A stretch of 64,000 bases of DNA, taken from assembly GCA_017656295.1 (NCBI GenBank), contig JACDOC010000009.1, forward strand, positions 1 to 64,000, in the 5' to 3' direction. The number at the start of each line of letters is the position of its first letter. Position 1 is the stretch's first letter. The translations under genes were made by a program, and so were the position numbers. Source of the stretch: Bacillus sp. (in: firmicutes) (lineage in GTDB: Bacteria; Bacillota; Bacilli; Bacillales; JACDOC01). This document shows positions 17,438-25,451 of the stretch, in pieces. The notes beneath the pieces are model-generated. The model saw only the letters and a list, made by a program, of their open reading frames with translations, was not told the origin of the DNA and did no database searches.

Positions 17438-17550
17438 GTGAGAAAAATGAGGAATTTACGAGAAAGTGAACCGTTTAGAGTAAATTTTGAAGTTTTAAGA
17501 GCAAAATATGCAGTTTTATTGAAAAAAATCTGAGAAATAAGGGAAAATTT
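17438..17550 (+). repeat. Array of about 20-bp degenerate repeats (array 3)
   Basis: Recurring GAG(A/T/C)AAA cores at 17440, 17460, 17478, 17499 and about 17520, with AT-rich spacers. The period is 18-21 nt, less regular than the other arrays. Right after the trmL terminator and right before repeat copy 2. Confidence 0.55.
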
Positions 17551-17555
17551 TAAAA

Positions 17556-17823
17556 ATAGGCTATGTTATATTTCATTGTGTAATTTTATTCATCGATGTG
17601 CCAATGGCAATTGGCATGAATGTCTGTTAAATGATACTGATGATATTTATACATTACGCTTGTGGCGGACGCTTTCCGCGGGCAAGCCGCAAGCCGCTTC
17701 CCTCGCTATGCTCAAGTATGGGTCTTGCGGCTTCTTGTTCCCGCTGGAGTCGCCGCCGTGTGAATAACTTGCTAAAAATCAAAACAAAAGTTATCCACAG
17801 TTATTTCTGGGTAGAGCCTAAAA
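17556..17823 (-). repeat. Dispersed GC-cored element, copy 2 (long form)
   Basis: Ends TAGGCTATGTTATATTTCAT and GGGTAGAGCCTA form a terminal inverted repeat. The core (17672-17758) is the reverse complement of copy 1. This long form has extra modules: ATTCATCGATGTGCCAATGG with the small palindrome GCCAATGGCAATTGGC on one side, and TTATCCACA (17791-17799) on the other. Short open frames inside are chance. Confidence 0.85.
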
Positions 17824-17859
17824 ATAAGAGTATTAAGCGCAAAATGTCCTTGACATAAA

Positions 17860-17890
17860 AAATTAAGCTGCTGATTCATTCAGCAGCTCG
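17860..17890 (-). terminator. Terminator of the 30-residue peptide gene
   Basis: On the minus strand AGCTGCTGA pairs with TCAGCAGCT and is followed by TAATTTTTT. Confidence 0.75.
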
Positions 17891-17897
17891 AGTTCAT

Positions 17898-17990
17898 TTA
17901 CTTATGAACACCTGGTTTGTCGTTGTAACCTGCTGTGAAAATCGCAGCAAGAAACGCTACACATACACCTAAAATTAAGAATGTACCCAT
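17898..17990 (-). CDS. Small single-pass membrane peptide (30 aa)
   Basis: ATG 17990 with a perfect AAGGAGG at 9 nt opens a 30-residue frame, MGTFLILGVCVAFLAAIFTA followed by GYNDKPGVHK. One membrane helix with a short polar tail, size and shape similar to small accessory subunits of respiratory oxidases, but I cannot assign it. A terminator follows, so it is probably a real single-gene unit, divergent from prkA. Confidence 0.7.
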   Translation of the reverse strand: MGTFLILGVCVAFLAAIFTAGYNDKPGVHK

Positions 17991-18208
17991 GTATGTAAGC
18001 CTCCTTTTTCTTCATTAGGACAAACGAACACTATTTTTATTATATCCAAAAGGGAAAGCAGTGTGAATGATGTCTCATGATTTTTTTCTGGCAATTCGGT
18101 GACAATGTTATTATTCGAAAATCCTTGTCTTGATTAATCATCATTAGCCAACTCCCCGCATAAATATTGTAATAATCGTTGCTCAATAAGGCTCAGGGGG
18201 AGGTCCTC

Positions 18209-20104
18209 ATGGATATTTTAAAAAGGATTGAACAATTTCGTGAAAACGAAGAAAGATTGAAATGGGAAGGCACGTTTGCTCAATATTTAGAGATTGTCAA
18301 ACAAAAGCCGTGGGTTGCACAGTCGGCGCATTCAAGGGTATATAATATGATCAAAGATGCCGGATACGAAGTAGTTGATGGAAAAAAACGATACAAATTT
18401 TTTAGTCAACAATTGTTCGGTTTGGAAGAAGCGTTGGAACGTTTAGTGGAAGAATATTTTCATCCAGCAGCGAAACGACTCGATGTCAGGAAACGCATTT
18501 TACTATTAATGGGGCCAGTGAGCGGCGGTAAGTCAACGTTAGTTACGTTGTTAAAGCGTGGCCTAGAGGCGTATACACGAACGGATCGAGGAGCGATTTA
18601 CGCAATTAAAGGATGTCCGATGCATGAAGACCCACTCCATTTGATTCCACATCATTTACGTGATGATTTTTACAAACAGTACGGGGTGCGAATCGAAGGG
18701 AATTTATCACCATTAAACATGATGCGTTTGGAACAAGAGTATGGCGGACGTATTGAAGATGTCATGGTTGAACGTATTTTCTTCTCAGAAGATAAACGTG
18801 TCGGTATTGGAACATTTAGTCCATCTGATCCAAAATCACAAGATATTGCCGATTTAACAGGCAGTATTGACTTTTCAACGATTGCTGAGTACGGATCTGA
18901 ATCCGATCCTCGAGCATATCGATTTGACGGTGAGCTAAACAAAGCAAACCGAGGAATTATGGAATTCCAAGAAATGTTAAAATGTGATGAAAAGTTTTTA
19001 TGGCACTTGCTTTCGCTTACACAAGAAGGAAATTTTAAAGCTGGACGTTTTGCACTTATTTCAGCGGATGAGCTCATTGTCGCCCATACGAATGAAACCG
19101 AGTATCGTTCGTTTATTTCCAATAAAAAAAATGAAGCGCTTCATTCACGGATCATTGTTATGCCGATTCCGTATAACTTAAAGTTATCAGATGAAGAAAA
19201 AATTTACGAAAAAATGATTAAAGAAAGCGATGTAGCGGATGTGCATATTGCTCCGCATACGTTGCGCGTGGCAGCGATGTTTACCATCTTAACTCGTCTA
19301 AAAGAACCGAAACGGGGCGATATTGATTTAATTAAGAAGATGCGCCTGTATGACGGAGAAAGTGTCGAAGGGTTTAATTCGACTGACGTAGAAGAATTGA
19401 AAAAAGAGTATCCAGATGAAGGAATGAGCGGTATTGACCCACGATATGTGATTAACCGAATTTCTTCTACGATTATCCGAAAAGAAATACATTCCATAAA
19501 CGCCCTAGATGTATTGCGTTCACTAAAAGAAGGATTAGACCAACATCCTTCTATTACGCAAGAGCTCAAAGAAAAATATTTGAACTTTATTTCACTTGCA
19601 CGTAAAGAATACGACGAAATTGCGAAAAAAGAAGTACAAAAAGCGTTCGTCTACTCCTATGAAGAGTCTGCAAAAACGTTAATGGATAACTACTTAGACA
19701 ACGTGGAAGCTTATTGTAACAAGGCGAAGCTCCGCGATCCGTTAACTGGAGAAGAAATTAATCCTGATGAAAAATTAATGCGTTCGATTGAAGAGCAAAT
19801 TGGTATTTCTGAAAATGCAAAAAAAGCGTTCCGGGAAGAAATTTTAATCCGTATCTCGGCCTATGCACGCAAAGGAAAACGATTTGACTACAATTCGCAT
19901 GATCGTCTAAGAGAAGCGATTCAAAAGAAATTGTTTGCTGATTTAAAAGATGTCGTAAAAATTACAACGTCCACCAAGACGCCTGATGAACAACAACTGA
20001 AGAAAGTTAACGAAGTCGTAGCTCGTTTAATTGATGAATATGGCTACAATTCGACGTCAGCGAACGAGTTGCTCCAATATGTAGGAAGTTTATTAAACCG
20101 ATAA
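18209..20104 (+). CDS. prkA: PrkA serine protein kinase / AAA+ protein
   Basis: A 631-residue AAA+ protein of the PrkA family. Walker A is GPVSGGKST (about residue 103), in a domain rich in PrkA signatures (WVAQSAHSRVYNMI; CPMHEDPLHLIP; RGIMEFQEMLKC; LISADELIVAHTNETEYRSF). The C-terminal part resembles a eukaryotic kinase-like fold. In B. subtilis it acts in the mother cell during sporulation; kinase versus protease activity is debated. ATG 18209 with GGGGGAGG upstream; an in-frame extension to 18179 lacks a site. A weak sigma-E-like sequence (CATAAATA near 18160) is present. Confidence 0.95.
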   Translation: MDILKRIEQFRENEERLKWEGTFAQYLEIVKQKPWVAQSAHSRVYNMIKDAGYEVVDGKKRYKFFSQQLFGLEEALERLVEEYFHPAAKRLDVRKRILLLMGPVSGGKSTLVTLLKRGLEAYTRTDRGAIYAIKGCPMHEDPLHLIPHHLRDDFYKQYGVRIEGNLSPLNMMRLEQEYGGRIEDVMVERIFFSEDKRVGIGTFSPSDPKSQDIADLTGSIDFSTIAEYGSESDPRAYRFDGELNKANRGIMEFQEMLKCDEKFLWHLLSLTQEGNFKAGRFALISADELIVAHTNETEYRSFISNKKNEALHSRIIVMPIPYNLKLSDEEKIYEKMIKESDVADVHIAPHTLRVAAMFTILTRLKEPKRGDIDLIKKMRLYDGESVEGFNSTDVEELKKEYPDEGMSGIDPRYVINRISSTIIRKEIHSINALDVLRSLKEGLDQHPSITQELKEKYLNFISLARKEYDEIAKKEVQKAFVYSYEESAKTLMDNYLDNVEAYCNKAKLRDPLTGEEINPDEKLMRSIEEQIGISENAKKAFREEILIRISAYARKGKRFDYNSHDRLREAIQKKLFADLKDVVKITTSTKTPDEQQLKKVNEVVARLIDEYGYNSTSANELLQYVGSLLNR

Positions 20105-20206
20105 ATTGTTATCAGGGAAGGCTGCGATTACGCAGTCTTTTTCCTTCCTTTTCATCGTACGATTTCCATTTCACGAGGGAATGATAACAGAGAAGGAGGG
20201 AAAAAG

Positions 20207-20359
20207 ATGAAGGAGCAAAAAAATATAGAAGATGTGTGGAATGGATACATGGCTCCGACCATGGAGGATATGATTTGGCTTGGAAAGCAAATGGAAAAAT
20301 TGCGGACAGAACTGGAAAAGTATAATCGGTACGATGATTATATTGAAGATGAAAAATAA
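20207..20359 (+). CDS. Small acidic protein (50 aa)
   Basis: ATG 20207 has GAAGGAGGG 8 nt upstream. The product begins MKEQKNIEDVWNGYMAPTME and ends in an acidic tail (YDDYIEDEK); no membrane segment, helical. I do not recognise it. Its site between prkA and a terminator, in the prkA direction, makes cotranscription with prkA possible. Confidence 0.65.
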   Translation: MKEQKNIEDVWNGYMAPTMEDMIWLGKQMEKLRTELEKYNRYDDYIEDEK

Positions 20360-20389
20360 AAAGGGGGAGCTAAACAGATCCCCTTTTTT
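20358..20389 (+). terminator. Terminator after the prkA unit
   Basis: AAGGGGGA and TCCCCTTTTTT stem and T run. Confidence 0.75.
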
Positions 20390-20403
20390 GGAACATTTAT
20401 TGG

Positions 20404-20727
20404 TTATTCTTCATCTTTCATGTAAACGGCCGTGCCCGTAGCTACACACATCATCATGCCATCGCGAAGTGTTTCAAAATCAAGGTCCACCCCGATTACT
20501 GCATTTGCACCCAGCCGTTGGGCTTTTTCTTGCATTTCGCGTAGCGCAATTTCTCGGCCTTCAGCTAGCTTATTTTCATAAGAAGAGCTACGTCCTCCAA
20601 TTACATCCGTTACCGAAGCTAAAAAGTCTCGCACGACGTTTGCACCCATAATCGCTTCTCCAGAAACGACCCCTAAGTACCGTTCCACTTTCTTTCCTTG
20701 AAGTGTATGAGTCGTTGATACGATCAT
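20404..20727 (-). CDS. UPF0145 / YbjQ-like heavy-metal-binding-domain protein
   Basis: A 107-residue protein. MIVSTTHTLQGKKVERYLGV opens it, followed by GEAIMGANVVRDFLASVTDV, and the C-terminus has RLGANAVIGVDLDFE, all typical of the YbjQ family (PF01906). Members form pentamers; function unknown. The ATG at 20727 is preferred since the GGGGG tract abuts the alternative ATG at 20733. Confidence 0.85.
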   Translation of the reverse strand: MIVSTTHTLQGKKVERYLGVVSGEAIMGANVVRDFLASVTDVIGGRSSSYENKLAEGREIALREMQEKAQRLGANAVIGVDLDFETLRDGMMMCVATGTAVYMKDEE

Positions 20728-20832
20728 ATCCATCCCCCTTTCGTTTAATTACTAGTATACGAAAAGGTATCATAAAAAGATTCATATACTTGTCCAAAAA
20801 TTTAGGTTTTTGTCTATTTATTGTTCGAATTG

Positions 20833-20861
20833 GTCAATTATTTGAATTTCATGCATACGAT
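20833..20861 (+). promoter_or_regulatory. Possible sigma-E promoter of yhbH
   Basis: GTCAATTA (20833-20840), 13 nt, CATACGAT (20854-20861), close to the mother-cell sigma-E pattern GTCATATT-N13/14-CATACAAT. B. subtilis yhbH belongs to the sigma-E regulon. Confidence 0.5.
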
Positions 20862-20968
20862 AGAGTAATCAAACAAACTTTCTTGTATTCCATAGTTTTT
20901 TTGCCAACATATTGTATGTAACAAAGATGGAATTCGTGAATAAATTTTTTATAGGAGGGGAAAAAAAG

Positions 20969-22138
20969 GTGACTCATGCGGATAATCAGCAGTTTGTCGT
21001 ATCGAAAGAAGATTGGTCCCTCCACCGTAAAGGACATGATGACCAACAACGTCATCAAGAAAAAGTTCAGGAAGCGATTCGTAACAATTTGCCTGATTTG
21101 ATCACTGAAGAAAGCATCGTGATGTCAAACGGTAGAGACGTGATAAAAATTCCAATTCGCTCATTAGATGAATATAAAATTCGGTACAATTATGATAAGA
21201 ATAAACACGTTGGTCAGGGGGACGGTGATAGTCAAGTCGGCGATGTCATTGCTAGAGATGGTTCGGGTAGTCAAAAGGGACCAGGGAAAGGCAACGGGGC
21301 CGGAGATACGCCAGGGCAAGACTATTACGAAGCGGAAGTTTCGATTTTAGAATTAGAATCCGCCTTATTTAGCCAACTCGAATTGCCGAATTTAAAACAA
21401 AAAGAACCTGATTTAAATAAAGTTACATCTATCGAATTTAACGATATTCGAAAAACGGGTCTCATGGGGAACATTGATAAAAAACGGACGATGATGTCTG
21501 CCTTTAAACGAAATGCGATGCGAGGGAAACCAAGTTTTTATCCAATCTATCGAGAAGATTTAAAGTTTAAAACGTGGAACGAAATAACGAAGCCAGATTC
21601 TAAAGCAGTTGTATTAGCGATGATGGATACAAGTGGCTCGATGGGCGTATGGGAAAAATATATGGCACGTAGCTTTTTCTTTTGGATGATACGGTTTTTA
21701 CGGACGAAATACGAAACGGTTGAAATTGAGTTTATTGCTCATCACACGGATGCGAAAGTCGTGACAGAAGAAGAGTTTTTCTCAAAAGGAGAAAGTGGAG
21801 GAACGATTTGTTCATCTGCTTACCGAATGGCGCTTGAATTAATTCATGAAAAATACGACCCTAATCGTTATAACATCTATCCGTTTCATTTTTCAGATGG
21901 GGATAATTTAACATCGGATAACGCCCGGTGTGTAAAGTTAGTGGATGAAATTATGAAACATTCCAACATGTTCGGTTACGGTGAAGTGAATCAATATAAC
22001 CGACACTCGACATTGATGCAAGCGTATAAAAACGTGAAAAATGAAAAATTTAAGTATTACATTTTAAAACAAAAAGCGGACGTCTTTCACGCAATGAAAA
22101 GATTTTTCAAAAAAGATGAATCCAAACAACCCGTGTAA
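20969..22138 (+). CDS. yhbH: Sporulation protein YhbH (DUF444)
   Basis: A 389-residue protein. The N-terminus ([20 protein letters not shown]) and the VWA-like segment [20 protein letters not shown] (about residues 224-243) with DTSGS metal-site residues identify the YhbH/YeaH family. A Gly-rich low-complexity linker ([10 protein letters not shown] to GNGAGDTPG) lies near residues 75-110. It works together with PrkA and SpoVR in sporulating cells; SpoVR is not in this window. GTG 20969 is preceded by AGGAGGGG at 8 nt. Confidence 0.92.
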   Translation: MTHADNQQFVVSKEDWSLHRKGHDDQQRHQEKVQEAIRNNLPDLITEESIVMSNGRDVIKIPIRSLDEYKIRYNYDKNKHVGQGDGDSQVGDVIARDGSGSQKGPGKGNGAGDTPGQDYYEAEVSILELESALFSQLELPNLKQKEPDLNKVTSIEFNDIRKTGLMGNIDKKRTMMSAFKRNAMRGKPSFYPIYREDLKFKTWNEITKPDSKAVVLAMMDTSGSMGVWEKYMARSFFFWMIRFLRTKYETVEIEFIAHHTDAKVVTEEEFFSKGESGGTICSSAYRMALELIHEKYDPNRYNIYPFHFSDGDNLTSDNARCVKLVDEIMKHSNMFGYGEVNQYNRHSTLMQAYKNVKNEKFKYYILKQKADVFHAMKRFFKKDESKQPV

Positions 22139-22139
22139 A

Positions 22140-22165
22140 ATGAAAGGGAATACCTTTCTTTTTTT
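22140..22165 (+). terminator. yhbH terminator
   Basis: GAAAGG and CCTTTC stem followed by TTTTTTT. Confidence 0.75.
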
Positions 22166-22390
22166 TGGGCTATTTTTGTTTAATACGTTAATGTGTAATA
22201 GAAATGGGGTTTTTTGCACTAGGAATTTTGTCTTTGATTTTAGTAAATATTGCTTATAAATTACAGAACACTGTGAAATCTGGCTGTTTTTATTATTTTA
22301 GCATTGAAAAAAAGTATATGTTATAGAAAAATAGTTAAGATTATGCGTTTTCTAAAAAACGTGGAGAATAGGAAGTTAGGGGGAACCATA

Positions 22391-23233
22391 TTGAAAAAAC
22401 TACACGTATTATTGATGGCAAGCCTGTTCGCGATATTACTTGTGGCTTGCGGACAAGAAAAAGTAGCGAACAAAGAAGATGGAAGTACAGGGGGAAAACT
22501 GACAGCTGAAGACATACTAATGAAGTCAACAGAAGAGATGGCAGATGTAAAAAGTTATGCGATGAATATTGATGCGAATATTGACATGAATATAGATGGT
22601 GAACAAATGTCCATGCCGATGCAAATGGAAGGAAGATATACGGTCGATCCGTTCATGGGACATACGACAACAACAACTGCTTTGGAAGGAGAGGAATTTG
22701 CCGTCGATTCGTACTTTGATGGGGAAGCGGTCTACATGGATTTAGGAGGCATGTGGGCTAAAATGACGTTTGATACAGAAGAGCTTCCTGAAGATATAAA
22801 AGCACAACTTCAAGGATACGATCCATCTCAAGAAATTGAAGAATTAAAAGCAGTCTCTGATTATATTGATCTAAAAGAACAAGAAGGACAATATATCATC
22901 ACGATTGATAGTTCCAATGATACGGTGAAAAAATTCATTCTAGAAAAAATGAATAGTTTAAACGGCGACATGATGATGACACACGATTCCGAACAAGCAT
23001 TAGAAGCCATGAACATTCAAAGTTTATCTTATAAAGTGATGGTTGATAAAAATACATTTTTAGTTAGTCAATTAGAAATGTCGATGTCCTTAACGATCAA
23101 TGATGGAGAGATGCCGGTCGATATGAAAATGGACATGACAACAAAATACAACCAATATAACGAAATTGAATCCATTGTTGTACCTCAAGAAGCCATTGAG
23201 CAAGCAATCGAGATGGACGGAAGTGCGATGTAA
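22391..23233 (+). CDS. Lipoprotein, DUF6612-like
   Basis: A 280-residue lipoprotein. The signal peptide MKKLHVLLMASLFAILLVAC has the lipobox LVAC, so Cys20 would be lipidated and membrane-anchored. The mature part begins with LTAEDILMKSTEEMADVKSY, typical of the DUF6612/LolA-like family in Bacillus, and is rich in Met and acidic residues. It may bind lipid or another hydrophobic ligand (inference from fold). TTG 22391 has AGGGGGAA 5 nt upstream; longer starts lack one. Confidence 0.85.
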   Translation: MKKLHVLLMASLFAILLVACGQEKVANKEDGSTGGKLTAEDILMKSTEEMADVKSYAMNIDANIDMNIDGEQMSMPMQMEGRYTVDPFMGHTTTTTALEGEEFAVDSYFDGEAVYMDLGGMWAKMTFDTEELPEDIKAQLQGYDPSQEIEELKAVSDYIDLKEQEGQYIITIDSSNDTVKKFILEKMNSLNGDMMMTHDSEQALEAMNIQSLSYKVMVDKNTFLVSQLEMSMSLTINDGEMPVDMKMDMTTKYNQYNEIESIVVPQEAIEQAIEMDGSAM

Positions 23234-23239
23234 CGATAT

Positions 23240-23272
23240 AAAAGAGGTTGGCTACTGGCCGGCCTCTTTTTT
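23240..23272 (+). terminator. Lipoprotein gene terminator
   Basis: AAGAGG/CCTCTTTTTT with an inner GGC/GCC pairing. Confidence 0.75.
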
Positions 23273-23462
23273 GTACTTATTTAATGGGACTGAAGGGATG
23301 GATTAATTGGTAAAAAAATTTATTCAATGAATTGATCAAAGTCGCATAAAATATTTTAGAAAATTCTGTATTTATTATTGACTAAAATTTAATATATTAT
23401 AAACTTAATTTATATTAAATATTTACTAATTTGAAAAAATATAGAAGGTGGGAGGCGATTTC

Positions 23463-24077
23463 ATGCGGATGTTCCGTACATACGTAGGTAGAATGGTTGC
23501 ATTCATTACACTACTAGGTACTTCATTTACCCTTTTCCTTCCAAGTAGTGCATCTGCTTACAATACTTTCAACGATCATGTTTTAAATGGAGGGGTAGGA
23601 AACTACGGTAACAATAAAAGATATTATTATATCACTTCATCGGCAAGTAGTTATGAAAGTTTAATTGACCAAGCGATGAATGAATGGATTTATACAACGG
23701 AACGTGTCGGAATTACCACCCCAATTTCATATCGTAAAACAACTACCATGTCTCAAAGTGTTATGGATATTTACGCAGGAAGTTATTACCCGAGTTATAT
23801 GGGAGTGTTAGGAGAAACTGAATTTTGGAAATATGATACGAAGTTAGACCCTTATCAAGAAAATTGGGGCTGGAACAAAATTAAATTAAATAATCCTAAC
23901 TTTAATAATCTAAATAGTACAGATAGGAAAGGGACTATTGCTCATGAAATGGGGCATGCTTTTGGATTAGCTCACAACAACTCAAATCCATATGCTATCA
24001 TGTGTCAACTAGGATATGGTAGAAAAGTAAGCAATTCACAAGCTGATGATCTCCATGGCATTAATTATCTGTACTAA
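23463..24077 (+). CDS. Secreted matrixin-like zinc metalloprotease
   Basis: A 204-residue protein. Residues about 1-32 are a signal peptide ending SSASAY. The zinc motif HEMGHAFGLAHN (about residues 160-171) is HExxHxxGxxH of metzincins, followed by a Met-turn candidate AIMCQLG. The protease domain is compact, without a visible long propeptide. It should act outside the cell or in the wall; substrate unknown. ATG 23463 has GGTGGGAGG upstream. The next gene, 20 nt downstream, also encodes an exported protein. Confidence 0.85.
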   Translation: MRMFRTYVGRMVAFITLLGTSFTLFLPSSASAYNTFNDHVLNGGVGNYGNNKRYYYITSSASSYESLIDQAMNEWIYTTERVGITTPISYRKTTTMSQSVMDIYAGSYYPSYMGVLGETEFWKYDTKLDPYQENWGWNKIKLNNPNFNNLNSTDRKGTIAHEMGHAFGLAHNNSNPYAIMCQLGYGRKVSNSQADDLHGINYLY

Positions 24078-24097
24078 TTTGGAAAGGGAGTGGAAAT

Positions 24098-24820
24098 ATG
24101 AAAAAAATGCTCTTCGGTGTGATTGCCTTTATCATTTTAGGAACAACTTTTTATATAAATGATAGTCATTTTAACATCCAAAATGAACCCCTAACCGTTT
24201 CTGCCAAATCGGTAGCGGTAGAGGAAAATAGATTAGAGGAAGTAACAAGAAATGAAAGTATCGAAGAAGTCGTGACAGAAGTGGATTTTGAGAAGATATA
24301 TAACAATGTCGAGGAACTTATGGAAGATGCAACAGTCATTATTGAAGGAAAGGTTTTAGAAACAAGCTCTGTTCATCATGAAGTTGGGGAAGATCGTGTT
24401 GTATTTACGAAAGTAAACGTAAAAGTTTCAAAAGTATATACTGGAGATGTAAAAGCAGGGCAAGAGCTTACGTTTATTGAACCTGGTGGAATGATTACAA
24501 AAGAAGCAGCAGGTGTTGGGAAAAAATTTAAAGATTATCCAAAAGAAAAATTAAAAGAACAGGTGAAGGTTGTTTTTAATGGTGTACCCAATATGGAAAA
24601 AAATGATAAGGTGTTATTGTTTGGTGTGAAATCTGATTTTCCGTTATTGGAAGAAGAACATTATGGGATTTTAGGAGCTCATCAAGGAAAATTTAACATC
24701 AAAAACGGCAAGGCTGCTAGATATGTTCCTGACAGTATGGATAACTATTTATCGTTAGAGATGGATGAACTTGATGTGGATGAAAAAATAAAGAAATTAT
24801 TGAAAGAAAAAGATAAGTAA
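24098..24820 (+). CDS. Exported partner protein of the metalloprotease gene
   Basis: A 240-residue protein with one N-terminal hydrophobic segment (about 1-20), then an acidic helical stretch and a beta-rich domain (ATVIIEGKVLETSS; FTKVNVKVSKVYTGDVKAGQ; NDKVLLFGVKSDFP). I have no firm family name. The 20-nt gap and GGAAAGGGAG upstream suggest an operon with the metalloprotease, so inhibitor, activator or substrate are the natural guesses; none is shown by the sequence. Confidence 0.7.
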   Translation: MKKMLFGVIAFIILGTTFYINDSHFNIQNEPLTVSAKSVAVEENRLEEVTRNESIEEVVTEVDFEKIYNNVEELMEDATVIIEGKVLETSSVHHEVGEDRVVFTKVNVKVSKVYTGDVKAGQELTFIEPGGMITKEAAGVGKKFKDYPKEKLKEQVKVVFNGVPNMEKNDKVLLFGVKSDFPLLEEEHYGILGAHQGKFNIKNGKAARYVPDSMDNYLSLEMDELDVDEKIKKLLKEKDK

Positions 24821-24836
24821 CACTTTAATGAGTAAT

Positions 24837-24867
24837 AATTCCACCGTTATGAGGTGGATTTTTTTTG
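24837..24867 (+). terminator. Metalloprotease operon terminator
   Basis: AATTCCACC and GGTGGATT stem followed by TTTTTTTT; dispersed repeat copy 3 begins immediately after. Confidence 0.8.
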
Positions 24868-25120
24868 TTAGGCTCTATCCTAAAATAACTGTGGATAACT
24901 TTTGATGTTATTTTATTCATCGATGTGCCAATGGCAATTGACATGAATGTCTGTTAAACGATACTGTTGATATTTATACATTACGCTTGTGGCGGACGCT
25001 TTCCGCGGGGAAGCCGTAAGCCGCTTCCCTCGCTACGCTCAAGTAAGTGTCTTGCGGCTTCTTGTTCCCGCTGGAGTCGCCGCCTTTAAAAATAAAACAG
25101 CCTTTTGTTATATAAAGTAC
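24868..25120 (-). repeat. Dispersed GC-cored element, copy 3 (long form)
   Basis: Starts TTAGGCTCTATCC, followed by TGTGGATAA (24890-24898) and the long-form module ATTCATCGATGTGCCAATGG. The core (24990-25083) is in the same orientation as copy 2. The right end (AACAGCCTTTTGTTATATA) is degenerate but still resembles an element end. No gene lies here. Confidence 0.8.
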
Positions 25121-25228
25121 ATTATTTGGACCGATTGAATTTTCTATGAAAACACGAAAAAAATATTTGACTTCTCTACTTAATCGTATTAAAGTAATAA
25201 AAGTGTAAGTTGAATAGTGGTAGTGAAG

Positions 25229-25338
25229 TCTTCTTATCAAGAGAGATGGAGGGACTGGCCCGAAGAAGTCTCGGCAGCGGACTCATTTATTGAGTGCTGT
25301 GCCAAATCCAGCAAGCGGATGCTTGAAAGATAAGAAGA
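25229..25338 (+). promoter_or_regulatory. SAM-I riboswitch (S-box)
   Basis: P1 is TCTTCTTATC (25229-25238) pairing with GATAAGAAGA (25329-25338). Between lie the conserved S-box blocks AGAGAGATGGAGGGACTGGC, CCGAAGAAGTCTCGGCAGC, GTGCCAAATCCAGCAAGC and GGATGCTTGAAAGATAAG. Binding of S-adenosylmethionine is expected to favour the terminator that follows. Confidence 0.95.
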
Positions 25339-25359
25339 GTGTTACTTATGTATAAACAT

Positions 25360-25394
25360 AAGGCCTCTTCTTATTAAAAAGAAGGGGCTTTTTT
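25360..25394 (+). terminator. S-box terminator
   Basis: AGGCCTCTTCTT pairs with AAGAAGGGGCT, followed by TTTTTT. CTCTTCTTAT in its 5' arm can instead pair with P1 sequence, as needed for an antiterminator. Confidence 0.8.
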
Positions 25395-25451
25395 CATACC
25401 TATATTGGCCGAACACTTACATTTGAGACATACAAGATAGGAGTGAACAAG

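Noticed and set aside
17576-17858. Open frames of 63-75 codons inside the dispersed repeat (also near 24974, 37306, 43996 and 44030).
   Set aside because: They appear only because the GC-rich repeat core lacks stops. Frames differ between copies, there are no ribosome binding sites, and the sequence similarity is at DNA level only.
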